From Marchantia polymorpha subsp. ruderalis (lineage: Eukaryota > Streptophyta > Marchantiopsida > Marchantiales > Marchantiaceae), in assembly GCA_037833965.1 (NCBI GenBank), contig AP031358.1, forward strand, positions 12,470,001 through 12,534,000: a stretch of 64,000 bases of DNA. Direction: 5' to 3'. The notes beneath the pieces are model-generated. The model was not told the origin of the DNA and made no database searches. It saw only the letters and a program-made list of their open reading frames with translations. The first letter of the stretch is position 1. Every line of letters starts with the position of its first letter. The position numbers and the translations under genes were made by a program. Positions 35,546 to 45,768 of this stretch are shown in pieces.

Positions 35546-37029
35546 AAGGTGGGGAAGTGCCGGGTCCGGAGGACCTTGGGCCCCCCAGGGCTACTGCCAT
35601 CCCAGCTGACGGGATCCGTAAGGATCCGTAAAGCCAAAGAAGCACGTAGTCTCCGGCGCATCTTCCCAACACCTGCTCCCAATCACTGTCTTCCCATGTG
35701 CTCCGGATGCGGTCGGAATCCGCGCGTAGGTTGATACTTGTCCCGTAACCACTCTCGTATCATCTCCGGACACACCCAATTCCATCCCCACAGGAGGGAA
35801 TCGAGCCTCACCGCAGTCAGCTCGCGCTGGAATGCGCGCAATCCAATCTGCGGTAACTTCAGCGGAACCATCCGCAGTTGTGTAGCTTTCGACATCGCGT
35901 TCTTGAATTGGAAAGTGCACGTCGACAGTCTGCGCAAACTCCACAATCTGTCACCAAGCTTCTTGCGCGCGGACTCAATCACTCCGCGAGCTCTCCGCAC
36001 TCTCTAGCAGGAACCTTCTTGCTGCGCACTTGGCTGCTGCACACTCTCCTGCAACAACTCGCTCGTCGCAATTCCCTCTAACTTCTCTCCGCCGCTTCCC
36101 TGCTGCGCGGTCTACGCTCGAGCGAAATCAGAATCAAAATTGCAAGAATGAGACGTCTGCCTTCGGCGATCAAGATTTCACCGTTCGACACTTGGGAATG
36201 GGGGTCGACCCACTTGATTACAGCGCCGGCTTGGAGGCGCAACGGCCTCCTTCGCACGCTCGGCTTCACGCTCCGCCGTTTTGCAAACTCCCACGCCTGA
36301 AAATTGAATTTGATTTTGCCGTTTTCCGTCGACTTAGACTTGCTCGCGCATCGCCGAAGGCGTGGCGGCGAAGGACTTCGTCCCTGGCTGGTTTCCGATT
36401 TACTCTCTCCGTATCGCCGAATGCGTCTTTCTTCCGCCGAAGGCGCATCGCCGAAGGCCTATCGCCGAAATCGTTGACCAAAGTCAATGCATCTTGTCGT
36501 TTTCGATGTTCTTTCTTGTACTGCCGAAGGCGCTCTTGCTGCAGGTGCTCCTTTCCGCCGAAAGCGCATGTGTCCGCCGAAGGGGTACAGCCGAAGGCGC
36601 TCCGCCGAAGGCGTTGACCTAATATCAATGCGCTGGGGCCAAAGGCATTCAGGCGAAGGAGTCTACCGCCGAAAGCGTTTGGCCGAAGGCAAGTGACTGG
36701 CGACAAATTTGCTTTCCCTTAACGAAGGCGCAGATGTCCTAGGCCTCGTACGTCCTCAGCGAAAGCTCTTCTGCATGGGCCTGAGCCGAAGACGCTCTCT
36801 CTTGCTTGCGCCGAAGGCGCTTCTCCTCAGTAGGAACCGTCCGTTCGGGCCAGGACGCCTGTCTCCGACATTGCGCCCAACTCGATGATTCTCCAGGATT
36901 CTTTGTGACCCGCGATCATCCATTTTTTACTCTATTTTAGTGTACCAGTTACTATTTACAGTTGCTGCTGCGAAACTGTTTTCCAAAAATGTTTAAATTC
37001 CACACAAAAACAAAAAGTGGGTTACCACA

Positions 37030-37487
37030 GGATGCAAATCCACAAATTTTACAAATTTTTCTCTGAGTTCTTTCATTATGGGGTGAATCCAAGTCAAAGA
37101 CTTGGATCTGGTCTTATTCTTGTGTGTAATCACAACAAGAACTTGTGAACGATTCTGTCTTGTGATCCATGTGCTGGATGTGATGAAACGCAACCATTCC
37201 TCCAACTCTCTCTGGAAACAAGATTCTGGTTTGTCTAAAGATGTTTTATAATGGAAATGGCTATAAGAGAAAAACACAAAAATTGTTGCTTTGAGGGAAT
37301 AGCACACTTTGAAGGGTACAAAAAATCTCTTGTCCTGCAAGATCCCAAATTGAGATTTGGCTTTTGTCATTTTTTTCCAAGAGCTTCACTTCCATGCCTT
37401 GAGTCCTCCACAATTGCTCCCATTTCTTTCCAACCCAGCTTTTGCCTTAGACTATCCTCATAAGGGTTTGACGTAATTGAGTCTTGC
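37030..37487 (-). pseudogene. ROCO pseudogene, Roc GTPase exon
   Basis: Roc is a Ras-like GTPase domain. The exon begins after an acceptor (ctatag) with codons for the second half of the P-loop, (G)KTQLRQTLMRI, which complete the P-loop begun at 37819-38021. Further motifs: ISIWDLAGQEIF (DxxG/Q switch II), RELEEWLRFI, and VVITHKNK (the base-recognition site). One in-frame stop follows RIV, and the frame shifts once between CVFLL and SHFHYKTS, so this gene is disabled independently of the insertions. The downstream border is the GGATG target site of the solo LTR, inside codons for VDLHP. The intron 37488-37818 is AT-rich. Confidence 0.88.
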
Positions 37488-37818
37488 CTATAGATTGATT
37501 ACACGTAACCACAACAAATATAATTTGTTACTTGAGATGCTATTACAGATTGCTTGATACCATATTCTTTAAAGATATTGTGAATATATTGAGAAGAAAT
37601 CCGAATTACACATTAAATTTTGATATTTTTAAAAATATCTTACTTTAACTTGAATTCGTTAATATTTGAATCTTTATTTTTTATATTTCCGTTTTATTTT
37701 TCACACATATCCAAATACATCTAGAAAAATAACAAATTTCATAATTTCATGTTAAATTTTTAAAAGTATAATCTTAGATTGCTAGTTCCAAAATCTATGA
37801 AATTTCACAGCACCTTAC

Positions 37819-38021
37819 CTGCTTTAGGAAAAACCGCATAAGAAGAGTCGACCAGCTTTTGCATCTCCAAATTTTAATTTGGCTTCTCCGAAGAAAGACA
37901 TGTAAACCGCCTGCGTCTGGTTTTGCTTTAGAACTTCTTGAATCTGCGCCGCCTTTCCGTCGGTCTGCCATGAGGTTCCTCTGACATCTATTACCCGGAG
38001 AGTCAAATTCACTTGTAGTAG
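37819..38021 (-). pseudogene. ROCO pseudogene, end of LRR and first half of P-loop
   Basis: Follows the LRR exon on the far side of the 15.5-kb element: LRVIDVRGTSWQTDGKAAQI, then AKLKFGDAKAGRLFLCGF. The exon ends gcag before GTAAGG. The P-loop of Roc (GFPKAGKT) would be split by this intron, with CGF-PKAG here and GKT in the next exon; one extra T in the run before the proline codon puts it out of frame. The shared AGTAG target site joins it to codons for GLLQ of the LRR exon. Confidence 0.85.
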
Positions 38022-38915
38022 TGTAATAACCCACCAAAGGCTAAAACTGCAGTATGGTGGTAAAAAGATCGAACCCACAGGGACAGAGGCAACACACAGA
38101 GTAAAAGTGTCACATTTAACAGACTTTTGGTAGAGTTTGAATTCTAGGCGACTGTCACTCCCAGAAATACTGCAGTGTTCGACTCGGAGGCTCGACTCGG
38201 AGGAGGATCTCAACTCGGAGGATGCTCGGAGGATGCACGGTACAGCTTGGTCACTCAACACACACACACACACCTGAAACTGGCAAAAAGCACAACTCGG
38301 AGGTCAGTCAGGACCTCCGCTTCGGATTTCAGGAGGAAAGTGTCTCGCAAGTTCACTCAGAGGTTCTGCAGGAAGTGCCTCCCACTCCGGCTTTTACTGC
38401 CCTTCCGCCAGGAACTAGCGGGGGTACCCGGACTGGACTTCTCACTTCGGAACGAAGCCTCTACGTACGCCGTGGACGTCACCCTCGACTATCACACAAA
38501 ACGCAGGGAGTGCAGACCCGACTGAGAACTTACTGAAAACACGATCCAGTAACACACACACAACCTGAATTACAAACCAAGGTTTACACGAAGTAATGAA
38601 ACTTCACATTGGCATTCAGGGGAAACTTCCCGTAGGAGTACAATCAGGATATGTCACTCGAAGGAGTAAGGGGGAACTGTTCAAGTATCTAACTCGCAGC
38701 CGGCTCTGAGCATCAGAAATCACCCGCAGGTGCAGATCCGCACTACTCAAGTCTCTAACCGGGTACTAGCTCTGAACATTCAGCCGAAGGCCTTCAACTA
38801 CAACATACGGTAACTTCGCTATGCTGCAGCTTCTCTACGTGGTGCCAGGACCAAAATGCACAAACACGCCAAGAAAGTGAGTTCCTGATCTGCACTTCCG
38901 AAACTGGAAGAGTCC

Positions 38916-38944
38916 CAAGGCAAAACGCCTTGATCTACTTTATA
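38916..38944 (-). promoter_or_regulatory. TATA box and stem-loop, 3' LTR of type A
   Basis: TATAAAG (38944-38938), 5 bases, then CAAGGC-AAAAC-GCCTTG as read on the plus strand (38916-38932). The predicted transcription start, about 30 bases downstream of TATA, falls at about 38.91 kb, so the LTR-encoded frame is in U3. In this 3' copy the RNA end would be formed downstream. Confidence 0.6.
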
Positions 38945-38977
38945 CTCTTAAAAGATCCTAACTAGCACTACGCTATC

Positions 38978-41533
38978 CTATCTACCACTCGCAGCATCTG
39001 CGCGAAACCAAACTACTCTACTGCACTCGGCAGATCCGGTGCTGCGCCTCCTGCGCGCCGGACTGCTCCGCTTACTGTCTCTACCTTGCCAGTCTTCCGA
39101 CCGGCTGCGTAACCCCAGGCGTCGGAGCGCTGCAGTGACTTCCGACTGCAAGTGCGCCATAGTGTCGCGCGCACCCGACAAGAAGGTTTCTAATTTTCTC
39201 GCCACTCGCCGCCGACTCCGACTGTCACCTTCCGTCAATGCCGCCGCCCGAAGCTCGAACTCCCTGAGTGTGATCCTCTCTTGGGCTGCCACCTCCCAAT
39301 GGGTGTATCCTTTTAGACAACGAGTCACCTGTGCCGCCAACTCTCCTCGCGCCCTGCAGCTGCTCTCCACCTCGGCCAGCTGCATTTCTAATCCCGCACG
39401 TTGTGCCCTCAAATCCGAGCACTCGGATTGCAAGTTGCACAACAACTCCTCATCCTCCTTGCGGGCTCTTTGACTTTCTTCTAAGGCGCGCGTCTGGCGC
39501 GCAAGCTCGGCTGCTAGGACTTTGTTCTGTCTCCGCTCCTCCTGCAGTTCCAACTCGATCTTTGCCCGTATTAGTTCGGCATCCGCCTGACTTTTCGTCG
39601 CCGCATCCTCCTTCTGCTGCTGCAAGGCTTGGTATAGCTTCTGGGTGACCGCCAGGTGTTGTTTGAGGGCGGTGTTCCTTTCCACATATACTTGGCAACT
39701 AGAGGCCCACTTTGCCACCTTGATCCTCGTCCTTCGCCTGATAGTCTCCACATAAGACTGCGGTTTTAAGGCACTTCCGTATTTGGATGTCTTGCGATCC
39801 AGATATCGCAGGAGTGGAACTATCTGTTCGCACAGCACCCCTGTTGGCGTTTTCTGCACCGAATCCGCTTCCTGCTCTTCCGAGCTCGTATCATCCTCAG
39901 TCTCGAGGATTTCAGTCGCCACCGAATCCCTTGGCGACTCCCTGGAACTGTGGCGCGCAGCAGCTTCTGCTGCGACTGCTGCTCCACTGCCTGCTAAAAT
40001 ATCCAGGGCAGTGGGAGATCCCACTGCTTGAGCCCCTGTTCCGGCTCGATCTTCGGTTTGTGAAGGGGTCGACGCCGCAGTGACTTTTGTCACTCTTGCA
40101 CCGCCCGCATCTGCTGCCTGTCCTTCCGGCACAATCTGCGCGGAAGGTGTCCTTGCTGAAGGTGCGTCCGCCGAAGGCGTCCGCACACTGGTCGTTGGCC
40201 CCATCCGTCTCGCAGTCGGCGAATCCGGCTGACTCTCTGTTGTCCGACTCGCAGTCGGCCGACCAGCAGTTGTCCGACTGGGAGTCGGATACACCCTGCG
40301 CGTCTTGACTCCACTTGGCCTGCTTGTTGGGGGCGTTCTTCCAGAAGTGCCTTCCGCCGAAGACGACCCTTTGAGGATTGTTGGCTCGTCAGCCAAACTC
40401 TCTTCTGCTTCCGGCCTGCTGTCCGGTTCAACGCGCCGTTCAGTTGGCCTTCCTTCCGCTTGTCGACCTTCAGTCATCCGACTCGCAGTCGGCCGGCTGT
40501 CAGTCCGTCCATCTCCTCCCGAAGGCCGTGGTGCCTTCTGTGCAGAGGTTTCTGCCGTCTTCCCTAAGACCTGAGCAATTATCTCTTCCTGTGTGAGATT
40601 CCGCCGGGTCGGAGTTCGCCTGGTCTCCTCAGTAACAGTTGGCATTCTGCGTGCCCTCTGTTTTGGTCGACTATGAGGCTCGGGGGTGGGCCGACCACGA
40701 GTCGGCGCAGCTGGCACTTCCGGCTGCCTGTCCTCAGGTCTCTCATCCCACTTTCGCTTTCGCGGAATGAGCTCGCTTCGACGTTCTTCTGCTGCCCTTG
40801 CTGGGGCCGGAGCCGGAGGCGTACTGGCAGGTTCCTCGTCCGGATCTGTGTCTACTTCGGCCTCCCTCGAATATCTTCCTGGATAAGTCCGGGTCAGCTG
40901 CGGAAATTGAGTTTTCTCAGCATTTGTCAAACATCCCATCGCCCGGTAAAACACGATTAAGTAAGGCGATAGATGATTGAGGGTTCCTCCCTTCTCTTCT
41001 TGCGCATGTTGGCGCGTCACCTTCCACAGGAGCCGTGCCCAATGCACCGGAGCTCCTGACAGCACTAGCTCCACGAACTCTACCTGCCAACCATGCATGT
41101 AAGCGGTCTTGGTCGGCTGCAATATCTGCAGCAATGCCGTCGCGACATTTCTCCGCAATCGATCCTTGTAATCCCGTGTCCGGAAACCGTTCTTGGGATG
41201 TCTGGCCACTTTGAAGAGCTCATTGTAAGAGACTTCTTCCTCCTGGGACACCTTCACGCTATCGGCCTCGAAGAGGAGATCCCCTTCCTCGCCGGCACAC
41301 CTGCCCAACACCTGCGCCCAATTGCAAATGTCCCATCTCTCTGGGTGTGGGCGAAATCCGCGAGAAGGCTTGTGTCTCTCCTGCAGATACTCGCGCACCA
41401 TCTCCGGACATGTCCAATTCCACCCCCATAGGAGAAAATCGAGCTTCAACCTCAACAGCACATCTTGAAATGCGCGTAGACCGATCTGCGGCACCCTGAG
41501 TGGAGACACTCGCAGCTGGGGAACCTTCGACAT
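38978..41533 (-). CDS. LTR-encoded protein, about 851 aa, copy in the 3' LTR
   Basis: Unknown function. The frame is open for 888 codons, but its first 37 lack an ATG; the first ATG (41533) begins MSKVPQLRVSPLRVPQIGL, which aligns with the ATGs of LTR types B and C, so I chose it. Layout: residues about 1-260 a conserved globular-looking block (LLWGWNWTCPEMVREYLQ, RDYKDRLRRNVATALLQ, LSPYLIVFYRAMGCLT); about 260-580 a Pro/Ser/Thr-rich low-complexity linker, probably disordered; about 590-800 a charged coiled coil; then a basic tail with RSRRRVARKL. No protease, polymerase, zinc or envelope motif and no membrane segment. It runs in the same direction as gag-pol. The N-terminal block faintly recalls the putative plant transposon domain found in some plant proteins; low certainty. 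Confidence 0.8.
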   Translation of the reverse strand: MSKVPQLRVSPLRVPQIGLRAFQDVLLRLKLDFLLWGWNWTCPEMVREYLQERHKPSRGFRPHPERWDICNWAQVLGRCAGEEGDLLFEADSVKVSQEEEVSYNELFKVARHPKNGFRTRDYKDRLRRNVATALLQILQPTKTAYMHGWQVEFVELVLSGAPVHWARLLWKVTRQHAQEEKGGTLNHLSPYLIVFYRAMGCLTNAEKTQFPQLTRTYPGRYSREAEVDTDPDEEPASTPPAPAPARAAEERRSELIPRKRKWDERPEDRQPEVPAAPTRGRPTPEPHSRPKQRARRMPTVTEETRRTPTRRNLTQEEIIAQVLGKTAETSAQKAPRPSGGDGRTDSRPTASRMTEGRQAEGRPTERRVEPDSRPEAEESLADEPTILKGSSSAEGTSGRTPPTSRPSGVKTRRVYPTPSRTTAGRPTASRTTESQPDSPTARRMGPTTSVRTPSADAPSARTPSAQIVPEGQAADAGGARVTKVTAASTPSQTEDRAGTGAQAVGSPTALDILAGSGAAVAAEAAARHSSRESPRDSVATEILETEDDTSSEEQEADSVQKTPTGVLCEQIVPLLRYLDRKTSKYGSALKPQSYVETIRRRTRIKVAKWASSCQVYVERNTALKQHLAVTQKLYQALQQQKEDAATKSQADAELIRAKIELELQEERRQNKVLAAELARQTRALEESQRARKEDEELLCNLQSECSDLRAQRAGLEMQLAEVESSCRARGELAAQVTRCLKGYTHWEVAAQERITLREFELRAAALTEGDSRSRRRVARKLETFLSGARDTMAHLQSEVTAALRRLGLRSRSEDWQGRDSKRSSPARRRRSTGSAECSRVVWFRADAASGR

Positions 41534-42892
41534 TGCGTTGCCTGCACACACACAAACGTTCTCCCTTTCGCTCGCTCTCTCACAATCGCCACTGTGCGTC
41601 GGCCACTCAAGCACTGACTGCTCACTCTCTCTGCGCTCGTTCAAGATCGCTACTCACAATTCTTTCAAGGTCCGCTAAGATCCTTGCGCAACTCGTCTCC
41701 GCACTCTCTACTCTCACTGCAGGTCGTTCCGCCCTTGCGCGTAATCTTGGAACTGGAAATCGCAAAGTCAAGAATGAGAGAATGAGACTGGAGCGCAGTC
41801 TTTTCTTCTCCGATTTCAAGAACGTCCAACGTTCTTACTGGTTGCAACGTACGCAGCCGGCTATACGGCTTAACGGTTCGCCCTTTGCATGCGCGAATTC
41901 ACGTCTCCGCATTGCGCGCATTCGCATGCTTAAACGTTGAATTCTCCCGCCGCCGCCACCTTCCGGACTCGAGTCCGCTGCAGGGTATACGTCGGCCCTG
42001 TTGTCTTTTCCTAACCCGCCCTTCTCCGGAGGCGTGTCGCCGCTGGTGCGTTCATTATCCGTCGGCGCCTTGCTGGAGGCGCACATCCAGCCGGAGCGAA
42101 TTACGCCGGCGCGCAGTCGTACCGCCTATTTTGTCCTTTATGCCTCGTCCGTTGCTGCCAGCACATATCCGTCAGCGCAACTCATGCCAGCGCATCCGGC
42201 CGTCAGCGCCACGTCGGAGGCGTACATCTGACCGGCGCTTTCCTTCCATGAACAGCCGCCAAGGGCGCTTCCGACTCTGAGTTGGTTTCCTCCTGTGAGC
42301 GCGTGATTCCGCCGAAGGCGCATCGCCGAGGGCGTACGGGAATCCTTTCCGGCTGTGAACCCTAGCGCGAACGGCGCATGTCCGGCTACGAGTTTTCCGA
42401 CGCTCATAACTTCTCCATTCCTGATCCATCTCCGGCGCTCTTGGACTCGTTAGAACGAGCGTCCCGAGCTCTTTCTAATGCAACTTCAACCAACTGGATC
42501 TACCATGTATCCCGATTGTTATGAAGGTTTTCCCTTTCCGCGCTAGCGGCGCTTCGCCGAAGGCGCACTCATGGTCGGATGCCTTTAGAGGTCCGGGCCC
42601 TTCTCCTGACGTCTTTAGCAAAACCTCCTCCTGAGGTGTCTGCGCCGGAAGCGTAGCTTCCTTATACGCTAGAGGCGCGTGAGTAGAGACACCTCAAAAA
42701 GGAGCTTTTGCCGAAGGCGCCGAAGACGTTGGCGTTGGTACATCCGACTACGTGATTCTTTGTGCCCTCGTGACGATCTCATCAATCCACTCTATTTAGC
42801 GTACCCTTCTCTAGCTACAAACACTGCTTTGGTACTAGTTTTCTAAAATTGTTTAAATTCTGCAAAAAAAACAAAAAGTGTGTTACCACATG

Positions 42893-42903
42893 CCCCCCTC
42901 CTC
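42893..42903 (-). other. polypurine tract of type A
   Basis: GAGGAGGGGGG on the minus strand, two bases before the start of the 3' LTR; primer for plus-strand DNA synthesis in LTR elements. The same tract is at 61277-61287 in the type B element. Confidence 0.9.
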
Positions 42904-42927
42904 AATTGTGAGCGCCCACGCGAACAT

Positions 42928-45768
42928 TTACACGTGGTATTTCTTCAGACGCCATCCGTTCACGCGGGTGCCTAACCATTCTCCCGTCAGTTCTGCGAGT
43001 TGGATGGATCCATTTGGAAAAACTTCTATCACCTTGTAAGGTCCCATCCACCTCAAGTGGAGCTTGCCTGGAAATCTAGCATGTCTGCTATCGTATAGCA
43101 GAGCCAAGTCGCCCTTCTCCAGCAGTACTGGTTTGAGCCTTCGATCGTACTTCTCCTTCCGCCTGAGTTGTAATTGCTTTGTTCGACCTTCGGCTTCTTG
43201 ACGTCTTTCCTCCAGTGCCATTACCTCTTGTAGTCGATATGCCTGACTTTCCTCCGCGTCCAGCCTTCTCTGATCTAAGGTCCTCTTCGTAGGTATCTCG
43301 AATTCGATGGGTAAGATCGGATGCTGCCCATAAACTAGGAAGTAAGGTGTTTGCCTGGTGGTGACTTTTTCTGCCGTTCTATATGCCCATAAGGCGGCCG
43401 GTAGCTTGGTGTCCCAGTCATGAGCATGGTTTACAGTTACCTTGAGGAGTATCTTACAGAGTAATCCATTGGACTTCTCTGTCAGACCATTTGCCTTGGG
43501 GTTGTAAGGTGTAGTCTTTCGATGCTTAATCTGGAAGTGCCGCGTCAAACTTTCTATCACCTGATTCAGAAAGTGCGTTCCTCTGTCACTGACTATTTCT
43601 AGGGGGCACCCGTAGCGTGTGATGATGGATTCGAATAGGAACCGTGCTACTGCGGCTGCGTCGTCGTGCCTTGTGGCTTCTGCCTCCACCATCTTGGTCG
43701 CATAATCTGTTGCTACCAATATGTAGCGCCTGCGCGTGCCTTTAGTGACAGGTTGTATTGGTCCCACGAAGTCGATCCCCCATTTTTCAAATGGTGCCAA
43801 TGGCATGATTGGTGTAAGAGGCCATCTCGTGGTCGGAGTCGGCCTTCCCGTCCTCTGGCAGCTGTCGCATTTGCGAACGTAGTCGTGTACATCTTTGAAC
43901 ATCGTCGGCCACCAGTATCCTGCATTCACAATTTTGGTCACTGTATTTCTGGTGGCGTAGTGACCACCAGCGTCTTCTGTGTGCATGGCTTTTACAACTC
44001 GCGGGACTTCAGACTCCTCTAGACATCTGCACAGCCTGTCGTCTGCCATTTTCTTGAACAAGACCCCCTGTTGAAGCTGGTAAGGTCCCGCTTTATGAAC
44101 GAAGACTGTGCGCTGCTCCGCATCCAATCCTTCCGGACATTGGAGTGTGAGCAGAAACCTGTATAAGTCCGCGTACCTGGACTCATGGCTGGCGGACAAC
44201 TGAAAAAGTTGTTCGTCGGGAAAATCATCCACTACTTCCTCCTCTATGGGTTCGGTCCATAGTCGGGAGAGGTAGTCCGCGTTCTCATGGTGAACGCCTT
44301 TCCGTGTCTGTACAGTGTAGGTGAATTCCTGTAGCAGTAGCACCCACCTGGCAATTCGTCCGGACAGATCCGCCTTCTTCACCAGGTGCTGTAAGGCGTA
44401 ATGATCTACATGAAACACGAACTCATAGCAGATCAAATAATGTCGGAACTTCTTGCAGGAGTACACCATTCCCAACGCCTCCCTCTCAGTTGTCGTGTAC
44501 TTCTTCTCTGCTGCTGACAACTGACGACTCGCGAAGTAAATCGGGTAGTCTTTCTTGTTGTCGTCCTTCTGACTGAGAACCACCCCGATTGCAAACGCCG
44601 ACGTGTCTACATAGACATGGAAAGGTCTGTTCCAATCCGGACTTCTCAGAACCGGAGCAGTCGTCAGTTTGGCTTTGAGCGTTTCAAAGGCCAGCTGTTG
44701 CTCCTTGCCCCACACATAGGGTTCATCCTTCTTAAGCAGCTTCGTCAGATCGGCTGCCAAGATGGCATACATATTTATGAACCTTCTGTAATAACCTACA
44801 TGGCCAAGGAAGGCCCTCAACTCACGCAGATTCGTTGGCGGCTGCAGTTCGAGAATAATCTTCACCTTCTCTACATCCACTGCAATGCCATCGGACGAAA
44901 CTCGGTGCCCTAGCAGGATTCCGCTGGTCATGAAGAAGAAACATTTCTCAGGGTGTAAGGACAAGCTGCTCTCCCTACATCTGTCGAACGTTTGCCGAAG
45001 ATGGTTAAGGTGCTCCGACCTCTTACCGAAGACACAAAAGTCGTCGATGAAAATTTCTAGGAACTTCCTCAGGTGCTCTTGGAAAATGTTTGTCATCATC
45101 CGCTGGAACGTCGCTGGCGCGTTGCACAGACCGAACGGCATCTTGTGATAAGCATAGGTTCCCCAGTCGGTCGTGAAGGTTGTTTTGTCCTTGTCCTGTT
45201 CCCTGATGGACACCTGGTTGTAGCCGGAAAATCCGTCTAGGAAACTGTAGCATTCATGCCCTGCTACATGGTCCAGAATAGAGTCCGTGAAAGGAAGAGG
45301 GTGATGGTCCTTCCGCGTTGCTGCGTTCAGCTTCCTGAAGTCCTGACACACCCGGATCTTACCCGTCAGTTTCTTGGGCACGATCACGATAGGCGACACC
45401 CACTCGCTACTAAGTACCGGGTAGATGATTCCTGCGCTCAGGTACTTATCGATTTCGTCCTTCACCAATAATGAATATTTTGGGTTGAGCCTGTATTGGC
45501 GTTGGCGAACCGGAACTGCCTCGTCCAACAAGTCGATTCTGTGCTCTCCATACCTTGCAGGTATGCCTTTCATGTCTTCAATCTTCCATGCGAAGACATC
45601 CTCATACTGGCGAAGAAACGCCTTTACCCTGTTCAACTCTTCTCCTTGTACCTGGCTTGACACCTTCAAGCCTTTACCTGGACTGAGTTGCAGTTCGCAG
45701 CAATCACTCGGGTCAACAATCCCCTCTGTGTGACTGATCTCGCTTCTGCCCAGTCCGGCTGCTAGTTG
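42928..45768 (-). CDS. pol: pol of type A: reverse transcriptase, RNase H, integrase
   Basis: About 947 codons, open throughout. Reverse transcriptase (residues about 80-330) with RVCQDFRKLNAATRKDHH, MPFGLCNAPATFQRMM and the catalytic FIDDF; RNase H (about 360-480) with the DTSAFAIG and TTTEREAL blocks and HHENADYLSRLW; integrase with zinc region HTEDAGGHYATRN and CDSCQRTGR, then the core D, D, E in IDFVGPI, VSDRGTHFLNQ and NPKANGLTEKSNGLL; and a C-terminal LHLRWMGPYKVIEVF segment. It follows gag-protease in the same frame after a single amber codon, so it needs no start of its own if that stop is read through. It makes and inserts the DNA copy of the element. Pol of the type B element is very similar. 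Confidence 0.95.
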   Translation of the reverse strand, partial: QLAAGLGRSEISHTEGIVDPSDCCELQLSPGKGLKVSSQVQGEELNRVKAFLRQYEDVFAWKIEDMKGIPARYGEHRIDLLDEAVPVRQRQYRLNPKYSLLVKDEIDKYLSAGIIYPVLSSEWVSPIVIVPKKLTGKIRVCQDFRKLNAATRKDHHPLPFTDSILDHVAGHECYSFLDGFSGYNQVSIREQDKDKTTFTTDWGTYAYHKMPFGLCNAPATFQRMMTNIFQEHLRKFLEIFIDDFCVFGKRSEHLNHLRQTFDRCRESSLSLHPEKCFFFMTSGILLGHRVSSDGIAVDVEKVKIILELQPPTNLRELRAFLGHVGYYRRFINMYAILAADLTKLLKKDEPYVWGKEQQLAFETLKAKLTTAPVLRSPDWNRPFHVYVDTSAFAIGVVLSQKDDNKKDYPIYFASRQLSAAEKKYTTTEREALGMVYSCKKFRHYLICYEFVFHVDHYALQHLVKKADLSGRIARWVLLLQEFTYTVQTRKGVHHENADYLSRLWTEPIEEEVVDDFPDEQLFQLSASHESRYADLYRFLLTLQCPEGLDAEQRTVFVHKAGPYQLQQGVLFKKMADDRLCRCLEESEVPRVVKAMHTEDAGGHYATRNTVTKIVNAGYWWPTMFKDVHDYVRKCDSCQRTGRPTPTTRWPLTPIMPLAPFEKWGIDFVGPIQPVTKGTRRRYILVATDYATKMVEAEATRHDDAAAVARFLFESIITRYGCPLEIVSDRGTHFLNQVIESLTRHFQIKHRKTTPYNPKANGLTEKSNGLLCKILLKVTVNHAHDWDTKLPAALWAYRTAEKVTTRQTPYFLVYGQHPILPIEFEIPTKRTLDQRRLDAEESQAYRLQEVMALEERRQEAEGRTKQLQLRRKEKYDRRLKPVLLEKGDLALLYDSRHARFPGKLHLRWMGPYKVIEVFPNGSIQLAELTGEWLGTRVNGWRLKKYHV

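Larger units (their letters stand above)
33179..36000 (-). pseudogene. broken LTR-encoded frame in the solo LTR
   Basis: Relative of the roughly 850-codon LTR frames of types A and B, recognised piecewise along the minus strand: the start block (MSKATQLRMVPLKLPQ, LLWGWNWVCPEM), the central block (YKDRLRRNVAVALIQLLQP and LSPFLINFYRSMGCLT), the Pro/Ser-rich linker and the C-terminal coiled-coil part (SGDSRSRRRVAKRLD). Broken in many places and also interrupted by a plastid fragment. Confidence 0.8.
32144..37029 (-). mobile_element. solo LTR (type C) of a large-LTR Ty3/gypsy family
   Basis: 4886 bp, starting TGTGGTAACCCAC and ending GGGTTATTACA on the minus strand, flanked on both sides by GGATG (32139-32143 and 37030-37034), so it is a complete solo LTR left after recombination between two LTRs. 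It sits inside an exon of the ROCO gene. It carries a heavily broken version of the LTR-encoded frame (about 33.2-36.0 kb, many breaks), a TATA box with stem-loop near 33.12 kb, a plastid insertion, and dozens of GAA-loop hairpins. Clearly diverged from type A (38-53.5 kb) and type B (55.9-61.3 kb); the degree of decay makes it older than the type A insertion. Confidence 0.92.
38022..42890 (-). repeat. 3' LTR of type A element
   Basis: 4869 bp, TGTGGTAACACAC to GGTTATTACA on the minus strand. Contains the LTR-encoded frame in its middle, a TATA box with stem-loop about 920 bp from its downstream end, an internal tandem repeat and a (CA)n run near 38262. Same length as the 5' LTR. Confidence 0.97.
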
